Below are positions 32,901 to 43,884 of a DNA stretch of 64,000 nt, piece by piece. How positions within the stretch are numbered: position 1 is the stretch's first letter; each line of letters begins with the position of its first letter. Under the pieces are notes generated by a model. That model was not told the origin of the DNA, searched no databases, and worked only from the letters and a program-made list of their open reading frames with translations. This DNA comes from Guadua angustifolia (Eukaryota; Streptophyta; Magnoliopsida; Poales; Poaceae), in contig CM070508.1 of the NCBI GenBank assembly GCA_036346375.1, positions 37,282,862-37,346,861 on the forward strand. Direction: 5' to 3'. A program made the translations under genes and the position numbers.

Positions 32901-35531
32901 TCTAGTGTTAACTTCATTCAAACCGGGATCCGAACAAGTGGACAATATGAAAGCACTCCGATGACTCCCCGGATTGTCCTCGTAAGTGTTGTCGGTCTTG
33001 TTGGAGCTTGTTTCGGTCCATTTCGCTTTGACGTTAATTTCGTATAAATCGAGATCCGAATAGGTGGACTTTGTGCAAGTTTACACTAGAGCGAAACACT
33101 CCAAAAATGCACCGGGTTGCACTCCTTTGTGTCGCCAGTCTCATTGGAGCTTGTTTCGATCGATTTCGCTCTAATGTTAATTTCATTCAAACTGGGATCC
33201 GAACAAGAAGAGTTTAAGAAAGTTTGACCCGAAGCGAAACACTCCGAAGACATACCGGATTGCCCTCGTAAGTATTGTCGGTCTTATTGGAGCAAGTTTC
33301 GGTCGATTCGCTTGATGTTAAATTCTTACAAATCGAGATGCGAATAGGTGGATTTTTTTCAAGTATGCACCGAGCGAAACACTCCGTAAATTTTCTGAAT
33401 TGCAGTCCTTAGTGTCGCCGGTCGCATTGGAGCATGTTTCGGTCGATTTCGCTCTGAAGTTAATTTCGTTCAAATTAGGATGCGCACAAGTGGTGGACTT
33501 TATAAAAGTTTGCCCCAAAAGCGAAACACTCTGAGGACACACTGAATTGCCCTCGTATGTGTTGTCGGTCATATTGGAGCTTGTTTCGGTCGAATTCGCT
33601 TCGATGTTAACATCGTACAATTCGAGATCCGAACTGGTGGATTTTGTGAAAGTTTGCACTGGAGTGAAACAATCCGAAAATGCAACAGATTGCACTCCTA
33701 CGTATCACCGGTCTCATTGGAGCTTGTTTCGGTAGATTTCGCTCTGGTGTTAGTTTGATTTAAATCGGGATCCAAGCAAGTGGACTTTATGAAAGTTGGC
33801 CCCGAAGCGAAGCACTCCGAAGACACACCGGATTGCCCTCGAAAATGTTGTCGGTCCTGTTGGAGCTTGTTTCGGTCAAATTCCCGTTGATGTTAATTTC
33901 GTACAAGTTGAGATCCGAACAACTGGATTGTGTGAAAGTTTGCACCACAGCGAAACACTACGAAAATGCACTGAATTGCACTCCTTAGCGTCGCCGGTCT
34001 CATTGGAGTTTGTTTCGGTCGATTTCGCTCCGATGTTAATTTCACTCAAATCGGGATCCGAATAAGTGGACTTTATGAAAGTTTCCCCCAAAGCGAAACA
34101 CTCCGAAGACACACCGGATTGCCCTCGTAAGTATTGTCGGTCTTGTTGGAGCCTGTTTCGGTCGAATTCGCTTTCATGTTAATTTCGTACATTTCGAGAT
34201 CTGAACATGTGGATTTTGTAAAAGTTTGCACGGGAGCGAAACACTCCGAAAATGCACCGAGTTGCACTCCTATATATCGCTAGTCTCATTGGAGCATGTT
34301 TCGCTCGTTTTCGCTCTGGTGTTAGTTTCATTCAAACCGGGATCCGAACAGCTGGACTTTATGAAAGTTTGCCCCAAAGTGAAACTCTCCGAAGACACAC
34401 CGTATTGCCCTCGTAAGTGTTATCAGTCTTGTTGGTGCATCTTTCGGTCGATTCGGGCCCTCGTAAGTTTCCCCCAAAGTTTGCACCGGAGCGAAACACT
34501 GCGAAAATGCAGCGAATTGCACTCCATAGTGTCGCCGGTCTCATTGGAGCTTGTTTTGGTCGATTTTGCTCTGATGTTAATTTCATTCAAGCCAGGATCC
34601 GAACAACTGGACTTTATGAATATTTGCCCCACAACGAAACACTCCGAAGACACACTGAATTGCCCTCATAAGTGTTGTCAGTCTTAGTGGAGCTTGTTTC
34701 GGTCGGTTTCGCTCTGGTGTTAACTTCATTCAAACCGGGATCCGAACAAGTGGACTTTATGAACGTTTGCCCCGAAGCGAAGCACTCCGATGACACCCTG
34801 GATTGCCCTCGAAAGTGTTGTCGGTCTTGTTGGAGCTTGTTTCGATCAATTTCGCTTTGACGTTAATTTTGTACAAATCGAGATCCGAACAGGTGGATTT
34901 TGTGAAAGTTTACACAAGAGCGAAACACTCCGAAAATGCACCGGGTTGCACTCCTATGTGTCGCCGGTCTCATTGGAGCTTGTTTCGATCGATTTCGCTC
35001 TGATGCTAATTTCATTCAAACCGGGATCCGAACAAGTGGAGTTTATGAAAATTTGACCCGAAGCGAAACACTCCGAAGACACGCCGGGTTGCCCTCGTAT
35101 GTGTTGTCGGTCTTATTGGGGCAAGTTTCGGTCGATTCGCTTGATGTTAAAATCGTACAAATCGAGATCCGAACAGGTGGATTTTTTTAAACTATGCACC
35201 GAGCGAAACACTCCGTAAATGCCCAGAATTGCAGTCCTTAGTGTCGCCGGTCTCATTGGAGCTTGTTTCGGTCGATTTCGCTCTGAAGTTAATTTCATTC
35301 AAATCGGGATCCGCACAAGTGGTGGACTTTATAAAAGTTTGCCCCAAAGAGAAACACTCTGAGGACACACCGGATTGCCCTCGTATATGTTGTTGGTCAT
35401 ATTGGAGCTTGTTTCGGTCGAATTCGCTTTGATGTTAATATCGTACAAATCGAGATCCAAACTGGTTGATTTTGTGAAAGTTTGCACCGAAGCGAAACAA
35501 TCCGAAAATGCAATGGATTGTACTCCTACGT
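26908..35531. repeat. 143-bp satellite array, segment 1
   Basis: About 60 head-to-tail monomers of ~143 bp. Type A carries cggtctcattggagcttgtt and ttcattcaaaccgggatcc. Type B carries cggtcttgttggagcttgtt and ttcgtacaaatcgagatcc. They mostly alternate (286-bp dimer). A marker monomer (ccctcgaaagtgttgtcggt then caaattccctttg) starts at 27,744, 28,306, 30,146, 32,004 and 33,845, giving ~1.84-1.86-kb higher-order units of 13 monomers. Variant monomers with ttggggcaagtttcgg or ttttcaagtatgcaccgagc recur at fixed places in each unit. Confidence 0.95.
28306..33844. repeat. Three 13-mer higher-order repeat copies (left block)
   Basis: Units 28,306-30,145 (1,840 bp), 30,146-32,003 (1,858 bp) and 32,004-33,844 (1,841 bp). 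The first and third share a ~20-bp deletion in the same monomer (tggaca.tatgaaagcactcc at 29,241 and 32,939, exactly 3,698 bp apart). The middle one lacks it, pointing to a 26-mer duplication. Confidence 0.85.
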
Positions 35532-36535
35532 TATCAGTACTTTGTCTCACACAGAGTTCCGAAAAACAATCGAACGAAACAAGAACAGAAGAGGAAAAAC
35601 GGCGACATACACTATGGTAAGAAAACGCAATGCCGATTCTTACCATTAATCGCGCCGTCTTCGTCCTCCTCGACGAGATCGTCAGAGAGTTCCATCGCTC
35701 CGTGCGCCGAGGGTTCCTGGACCGTGCCCGCCTTAGTCTTTGTCATCCGCATACTGATGAGCCCCGTCCTCCCGGCGCTGGGTTCTCCAAGACGCGAGTT
35801 TCCCGACGCAAAGGTCTTCCTCGCCGCAGACACGCTTGGGCAGGCCCGGCTCGGATTGATATTCTCGCCACCATGGCAGCCTCCCGACTGCCCTCGCCCA
35901 CGCCAGTTGAAGAAGCGTTGCCCAGGCGGAGGCTCTCAACCCCGGCTCCACCCGACTTCGATTTGCGCCCCATGAATCATTTACGCCTACAAGATTTTAA
36001 ATCTGTGGCTGAATACAATCATGTTGTTCATAACATCTGTAGTAGGTTGAAATTTTGCGAGAAAGAACCAACGGATGTAGAAAAGATAGAGAAAACTCTA
36101 TCTACTATGCTTCCAGCGGACAGGGTATTGTGTAATCAATACTGTAAAGAAAAATATCAGGTTTATTCCCAGCTTATTCATACAATATGTCAGGCTGAAA
36201 AGAATGATTAACTTCTCATTAAGAATCATAAGTTGCGACCAATAGGGTCAGCACCTTTGTTCAGAATAATGCTCCGAATAAAAGAAAGTTCAATGGATCT
36301 CCGTCTGGTAATCCAAAGAATTACCCTGGTAGACGCAAATTCAACAAGAACCGCAGACACCGTGCTAACAAGAAGGCACGTGGCAATGCACAACCAACCT
36401 ATGACAATAAAAGACTTTGTCATAAGTGCGGTTGTAACACGCATTTTACCACGACTTGTCGTACTTCAAAACACTTGGTTGATCTTTATCAAAAATCCCT
36501 CCGTGATGGCAAATAGAAGGCACCAAGATATGAAG
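35532..36535 (+). mobile_element. Copia-like gag fragment inserted in the satellite
   Basis: A non-satellite 1,004-bp block. From ATG 35,873 (context gccaccATGG) it reads MAASRLPSPTPVEE, then LQDFKSVAEYNHVVHNICSR, EKIEKTLSTMLPADRVL and YSQLIHTICQAEKND. A stop (36,209-36,211) and a small shift near 36,255 follow, then basic RRKFNKNRRHRANKK and a complete zinc knuckle CHKCGCNTHFTTTC before a TAG at 36,514-36,516. This pattern is the gag of a plant copia-type (UBN2-like) retroelement, recognised from memory. No LTR, protease or pol is present. The 166 bp of satellite left of it (35,366-35,531) are repeated on its right (36,536-36,701). Confidence 0.75.
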
Positions 36536-36783
36536 CACACCGGATTGCCCTCGTATATGTTGTTGGTCATATTGGATCTTGTTTCGGTCGAATTCGCTTT
36601 GATGTTAATATCGTACAAATCGAGATCAAAACTGGTGGATTTTGTGAAAGTTTGCACCGGAGCGAAACAATCCGAAAATGCAACAGATTGCACTCCTACG
36701 TATCGCCGGTCTCATTGGAGCTTGTTTCGATCGATTTCTCTCTGGTGTTACTTTGATTTAAATCGGGATCCGAACATGTGGAC
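36536..36783. repeat. 143-bp satellite array, segment 2
   Basis: Satellite between the gag fragment and the solo LTR. Its first 166 bp duplicate 35,366-35,531. It ends at tggac, the left target duplication of the solo LTR. Confidence 0.93.
36779..36783. repeat. Target-site duplication TGGAC (left) of solo LTR
   Basis: TGGAC of a satellite monomer (aagtggactttatg in intact copies), repeated at 37,713-37,717 after the LTR. Confidence 0.9.
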
Positions 36784-37712
36784 TGATGAGGACATCTCCA
36801 CAACGGATACAACCAGCACTACCTCATCTCACCAAAATGTACAAGGACCACTCACTCGAGCTCGTGCACGCAAATTAAATTATCAGGTGAAGTCGTTCCT
36901 AAGTGTTTCTACTAATGCCTTAGTGAATGGAATGCTATTTAATTCTTGTGATCATGTTATTCTTATTAGGAACCAGGGAGAAGAGCCACCAAGTGCAAAG
37001 AGACTCGAATCCAAGTCGGAGGCTTGAAGGAACTCCAAGTCAGATTCGGACTCGCAGACAGCATCAACTTCAAACATTCATAACTTTTGATCCAGAGCAC
37101 TTATGGAGGCCCACGAGTACAGGATTGAAAGATCTGCTCGTCCTCTTTCAAACGGATCCAAAATCACCTTCAAATTCCTTCCGAGTCAACGGGAAACTGC
37201 CAAACAATGGAGACTACTTTTCCTGTCCGAGTCAGTTTGGGCTGCAGATCTTCTAATCCGAGTTGTATTAGCTAGGCCCATGTTAAGGCCTGATGCTGCA
37301 TGGCCTTGGACTATAAATAGCCAGCCGCCACAATAATTAGGGTTTGGGTTTTGTTTGATTAAGTTAGCCATTGCTACTGCTTGTACTCGCGCGTGTCGAC
37401 TAGACCGCCCGTCTACTTGTTCATCGGAACCCCAATTTCGAGTGTTCTTGCTTCAGAACCAATCTTAATTCATATTCGCAATTGAGTTGCTTGTTATCTC
37501 TTGTTCTTGCTGGTTCTTCGATTGCTTGCAGGAACAAAGACCTTCGTGGTCAGGTTGGTCGCGCTACCGTGAGATCAATATCCTTCAGGAGGGTGGTGTA
37601 CCGGTCGCTAAGGCGCAACGTCGGTACGTTGTAGTCGGGCCGCCAACTTCGTCCTCCACCAAATCGACGCTACCAATTCTCATCGAAAGATCGGGACGCC
37701 CAGTCCATATCA
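36784..37712 (+). mobile_element. CRM-type solo LTR in the satellite
   Basis: 929 bp from TGATGAGGACATCTCC to ...GTCCATATCA with perfect TGGAC duplications and no internal sequence, so a solo LTR left by LTR-LTR recombination. It encodes the CRM tail (GPLTRARARKLNYQVKSFLS) near its start. TATAAATAG lies at 37,312-37,320, and the U5 part has ttcttcgattgcttgcagga. It is close to the LTR of element B. With insertion and duplications removed, the flanking monomer joins perfectly (gatccgaacatg+tggac+tttatgaaag). Confidence 0.92.
37312..37320 (+). promoter_or_regulatory. TATA box of the solo LTR
   Basis: TATAAATAG, 529 bp into the LTR, at the position equivalent to the TATA boxes of element B and C LTRs. 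An intact promoter would direct transcription rightward into the satellite array. Confidence 0.6.
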
Positions 37713-37717
37713 TGGAC
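37713..37717. repeat. Target-site duplication TGGAC (right) of solo LTR
   Basis: TGGAC after LTR-terminal CA at 37,712, continuing into the satellite (tttatgaaagtttacc). Confidence 0.9.
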
Positions 37718-40700
37718 TTTATGAAAGTTTACCCCGAAGCGAAACACTCTGAAGACACACCGGATTGCCCTCGAAAGTGTTGTCGGTCCTGTTGGAGCTT
37801 GTTTCGGTCAAATTCCCTTTGATGTTAATTTCGTACAAGTTGAGATCCGAACAACTGGATTGTGTGAAAGTTTGCACCACAGCGAAACACTACGAAAATG
37901 CACCGAATTGCACTCCTTAGTGTTGCCAGTCTCATTGGAGCTTGTGTCGGTCGATTTCGCTCTGATGTTAATTTCATTCAAACCGGGATCCGAATAAGTG
38001 GACTTTACGAAAGTTTGCCTCAAAGCGAAATACTCCGAAGACACACCGGATTGCCCTCGTAAGTGTTGTTGGTCTTGTTGGAGCTTGTTTCGGTCGAATT
38101 CGCATTGATGTTAATTTCGTACATATCGAGATCCAAACATGTGGATTTTGTGAAAGTTTGCACGGCAGCGAAACACTTCGAAAATGCGCCGGGTTGCACT
38201 CTAATATATCGCCAGTCTCCTTGGAGCTTGTTTCGCTCGTTTTCGCTCTGGTGTTAATTTCATTCAAACCAGGATCCGAACAACTGGACTTTATGAAAGT
38301 TTGACCCAAAGTGAAACTCTCCGAAGACACACCGCATTTCCCTCGTAAGTGTTATCGGTCTTGTTGGTGCACGTTTCGGTCGATTCGCATGATGTTAAAT
38401 TCGTACAAATCGAGATCCGAACAGGTGGATTTTGTGAAAGTTTGGACCGGAGCGAAACACTACGAAAAAGCAGCAAATTGCACTCCTTAGTGTCGCCGGT
38501 CTCATTGGAGCTTCATTCTGTCGATTTTGCTCTAATGTTAATTTCATTCAAGCCGGGATCCGAACAACTGGGCTTCATGAAAGTTTGCCCCGAAACGAAA
38601 CACTCCGAAGACACACCGAATTGCCCTCATAAGTGTTGTCGGTCTTGGTGGAGCTTGTTTCGGTCGGTTTCGCTCTAGTGTTAACTTCATACAAACAGGG
38701 ATCCGAACAAGTGGACTTTATGAACGTTTGCGCAGAAGCGAAGCACTCCGATGACACCCCGGATTGCCCTCGTAAGTGTTGTCGGTCTTGTTGGAGATCG
38801 TTTCGGTCCATTTCGCTTTGACGTTAATTTCGTACAAATCGAGATCGAGCAGTGGATTTTGTGAACGTTTACACTAGAGCGAAACACTCCAAAATGCACG
38901 GGTTGCACTCCTATGTGTCGCCGGTCTCATTGGAGCTTGTTTGATCGATTTCGTTCGATGTTAATTTCATTCAAACGGGATCGAACAAGTGGAGTTTACG
39001 AAAATTTGACCTGAAGCGAAACAGTCCGAAGACACGCCGGGTTGCCCTCATATGTGTTGTCAGTCTTATTGGGGCAAGTTTCGGTCGATTCGCTTGTTAA
39101 AATCGTACAAATCGAGATCCGAATAGGTGGATTTTTTTAAAGTATGCACCGAGCGAAACACTCCGTAAATGCTCTGAATTGCAGTCCTTAGTGTCGCCGG
39201 TCTCATTGGAGCTTGTTTCAGTCGATTTCGCTCTGAAGTTAATTTCATTCTAATCGGGATCCGCACAAGTGGTGGACTTTATAAAAGTTTTCCCCAAAGT
39301 GAAACACTCTGAGGACACAACGGATTGCCCTCGTATATGTTGTTGGTCATATTGGAGCTTCTTTCGGTCGAATTCGCTTTGATGTTAATATCATACAAAT
39401 CGAGATCCGAACTGGTGGATTTTGTGAAAGTTTGCACCGGAGCGAAACAATCTGAAAATGCAACGGATTGCACTCCTACGTATCGCCGGTCTCATTGGAG
39501 CTTGTTTCGATCGATTTCGCTCTGGTGTAACTTTGATTTAAATTGGGATCCGAACAAGTGGACTTTATGAAAGTTTACCCCGAAGCAAAACACTCCGAAG
39601 ACACGCCGGATTGCCCTCGAAAGTGTTGTCAGTCCTGTTGAAGATTGTTCCGGTCAAATTCCCTTTGATGTTAATTTCGTACAAGTTGAGATCCGAACAA
39701 CTGGATTGTGTCAAAGTTTGCACCACAGCGAAACACTACGAAAATGCACCGAATTGCACTCCTTAGTGTTGCCGGTCTCATTGGAGTTTGTTTCGGTCGA
39801 TTTCGCTCTGATGTTGATTTCATTCAAACCGGGATCCGAATAAGTGGACTTTACGAAAGTTTGCCTCGAAGCGAAACACTCCAAAGACACACCGGATGGC
39901 CCTCGTAAGTGTTGTCGGTCTTGTTGGAGCTTGTTTCGGTCGAATTCACTTTGATGTTAATTTCGTACATATCGAGATCCGAACATGTGGATTTTGTGAA
40001 AGTTTGCACGGGAGCGAAACACTCCGAAAATAAGCCGGGTTGCACTCTAGTATATCGCCGATCTCATTGGAGCTTGTTTCACTCGTTTTCGCTCTAGTGT
40101 TAATTTCATTCAAACCTGGATCCGAACAACTGGACTTTACGAAAGTTTTCCCCAAAGTGAAACTCTCCGAAGACACACCGCATTTCCTTCGTAAGTGTTA
40201 TCGGTTTTGTTGGTGCATGTTTCGGTCGATTCGCTTGATGTTAAATTCGTACAAATCGAGATCCAAACAGGTGGATTTTGTGAAAGTTTGGACCGGAGCG
40301 AAACACTACGAAAATGCTCCAAATTGCACTCCTTAGCGTCGCCGGTCTCATTGGAGCTTCTTTCTGTCGATTTTGCTCTGATGTTAATTTCATTCAAGCC
40401 GGGATCCGAACAAGCTGGACTTCATGAAAGTTTGCCCAAGCGAAACACTCAAGACACACGAATTGCCCTCATAAGTGTTGTCGGTCTTGGTGGAGCTTGT
40501 TTGATCGGTTTCGCTCTAGTGTTAACTTCATACAAACAGGATCGAACAAGTGGACTTTATGAGCGTTTTGTGAAGCGAAGCACTCGATGACACCGGATTG
40601 CCCTCGTAAGTGTTGTCGGTCTTGTTGGAGATCGTTTGGTCTATTTCGCTTTGGCGTTAATTTCGTATAAATCGAGATCCGAATCGTGGATTTTGTGAAA

Positions 40701-43700
40701 GTTTACACTAGAGCGAAACACTCCAAAAATGCACCGGGTTGCACTCCTATGTGTCGCCGGTCTCATTGGAGCTTGTTTGATCGATTTCGCTTTGATGTTA
40801 ATTTCATTCAAACGGGATCCGAACAAGTGGAGTTTACGAAAATTTGACCTGAAGCGAAACACTCCGAAGACACGCCGGGTTGCCCTCATATGTGTTGTCA
40901 GTCTTATTGGGGCAAGTTTCGGTCGATTCGCTTGTTGTTAAAATCGTACAAATCGAGATCCGAATAGGTGGATTTTTTTAAAGTATGCACCGAGCGAAAC
41001 ACTCCGTAAATGCTCTGAATTGCAGTCCTTAGTGTCGCCGGTCTCATTGGAGCTTGTTTCAGTCGATTTCGCTCTGAAGTTAATTTCATTCAAATCGGGA
41101 TCCGCACAAGTGGTGGACTTTATAAAAGTTTTCCCCAAAGTGAAACACTCTGAGGACACAATGGATTACCCTCGTATATGTTGTTGGTCATATTGGAGCT
41201 TCTTTGGTCGAATTCGCTTTGATGTTAATATCGTACAAATCGAGATCCGAATGGTGGATTTTGTGAAAGTTTGCACCGAGCGAAACAATCTGAAAATGCA
41301 GCGGATTGCACTCCTCGTGTCGCCGGTCTCATTGGAGCTTGTTTCGATCGATTTCGCTCTGGTGTTACTTTGATTTAAATCGGGATCCGAACAAGTGGAC
41401 TTTATGAAAGTTTACCCCGAAGCGAAACACTCCGAAGACACGCCGGATTGCCCTCGAAAGTGTTGTCAGTCCTGTTGGAGCTTGTTCCGGTCAAATTCCC
41501 TTTGATGTTAATTTCGTACAAGTTGAGATCCGAACAACTGGATTGTGTCAAAGTTTGCACCACAGCGAAACACTACGAAAATGCACCGAATTGCACTCCT
41601 TAGTGTTGCCGGTCTCATTGGAGTTTGTTTCGGTCGATTTCGCTCTGATGTTGATTTCATTCAAACCGGGATCCGAATAAGTGGACTTTACGAAAGTTTG
41701 CCTCGAAGCGAAACACTCCAAAGACACACCGGATGGCCCTCGTAAGTGTTGTTGGTCTTGTTGGAGCATGTTTCGGTCGAATTCACTTTGATGTTAATTT
41801 CGTACATATCGAGATCCGAACATGTGGATTTTGTGAAAGTTTCCACGGGAGCGAAACACTCCGAAAATAAGCCGGGTTGCACTCTAGTATATCGCCGGTC
41901 TCATTGGAGCTTGTTTCACTTGTTTTCGCTCTGGTGTTAATTTCATTCAAACCTGGATCCGAACAACTGGACTTTACGAAAGTTTTCCCCAAAGTGAAAC
42001 TCTCCGAAGACACACCGCATTTCCTTCGTAAGTGTTATCGGTCTTGTAGGTGCATGTTTCGGTCGATTCGCTTGATGTTAAATTCGTACAAATCGAGATC
42101 CAAACAGGTGGATTTTTTGAAAGTTTGGACCGGAGCGAAAAACTACGAAAATGCTCCAAATTGCACTCCTTAGCGTCGCCGGTCTCATTGGAGCTTCTTT
42201 CTGTCGATTTTGCTCTGATGTTAATTTCATTCAAGCCGGGATCCGAACAACTGGACTTCATGAAAGTTTGCCCCGAAACGAAACACTCCGAAGACACACC
42301 GAATTGCCCTCATAAGTGTTGTCAGTCTTGGTGGAGCTTGTTTCGGTCGGTTTCGCTCTAGTGTTAACTTCATACAAACAGGGATCCGAACATGTGGACT
42401 TTATGAACGTTTGCGCCGAAGTGAAGCACTCCGATGACACCCCGGATTGCCCTCGTAAGTGTTGTCGGTCTTGTTGGAGCTCGTTTCGGTCCATTTTGCT
42501 TGGACGTTAATTTCGCACAAATCGAAATCCGAACAGGTTGATTTTGTGAAAGTTTCCACTAGAGCGAAACACTTCAAAAATGCACCGGGTTGCACTCCTA
42601 TGTGTCGCCGGTCTCATTGGAGCTTGTTTCGATCGATTTCGCTCTGATGCTAATTTCATTCAAACCGGGATCCGAACAAGTGGAGTTTATGAAAATTTGA
42701 CCCGAAGCGAAACACTCCGAAGACACGCCGGGTTGCCCTCGTATGTGTTGTCGGTCTTATTGGGGCAACTTTCGGTCGATTCGCTTGATGTTAAAATCGT
42801 ACAAATCGAGATCCGAACAGGTGGATTTTTTTAAACTATGCACCGAGCGAAACACTCCGTAAATGCCCAGAATTGCAGTCCTTAGTGTCGTCGGTCTCAT
42901 TGGAGCTTGTTTCGGTCGATTTCGCTCTGAAGTTAATTTCATTCAAATCGGGATCCGCACAAGTGGTGGACTTTATAAAAGTTTGCCCCAAAGAGAAACA
43001 CTCTGAGGACACACCGGATTGCCCTCGTATATGTTGTTGGTCATATTGGAGCTTGTTTCGGTCGAATTCGCTTTGATGTTAATATCGTACAAATCGAGAT
43101 CCGAACTGGTGGATTTTGTGAAAGTTTGCACTGCAGCGAAACAATCCGAAAATGCAACGGATTGCACTCCTACGTATCGCCAGTCTCATTGGAGCTTGTT
43201 TCAATCGATTTCGCTCTGGTGTTACTTTGATTTAAATCGGGATCCGAACAAGTGGACTTTATGAAAGTTTACCCCGAAGCGAAACACTCCGAAGACACAC
43301 CGGATTGCCCTCGAAAGTGTTGTCGGTCCTGTTGGAGCTTGTTTCGGTCAAATTCCCTTTGATGTTAATTTCGTACAAGTTGAGATCCGAACAACTGGAT
43401 TGTGTGAAAGTTTGCACGGGAGCGAAACACTCCGAAAATAAGCCGGGTTGCACTCTAGTATATCGCCGGTCTCATTGGAGCTTGTTTCGCTCATTTTCGC
43501 TCTGGTGTTAATTTCATTCAAACCTGGATCCGAACAACTGGACTTGATGAAAGTTTGCCCCAAAGCGAAACTCTCCGAAGACACACCGCATTTCCCTCGT
43601 AAGTATTATGGTCTTGTTGGTGCATGTTTCGGTCAATTCGCTTGGTGTTAAATTCGTACAAATCGAGATCCGAACAGGTGGATTTTGTGAAAGTTTGGAC

Positions 43701-43884
43701 CGGAGCGAAACAGTACGAAAATGCCCCAAATTTTACTCCTAAGTGTCGCCGATATCATTGGAGCTTTTTTTCATCGATTTTGCTCGATGTTAATTTCATT
43801 CAAGCCGCGATCCGAACAACTGGACTTCATGAAAGTTTGCCCCGAAACGAAACACTCCGAAGACACACCGAATTGCCCTCATAA

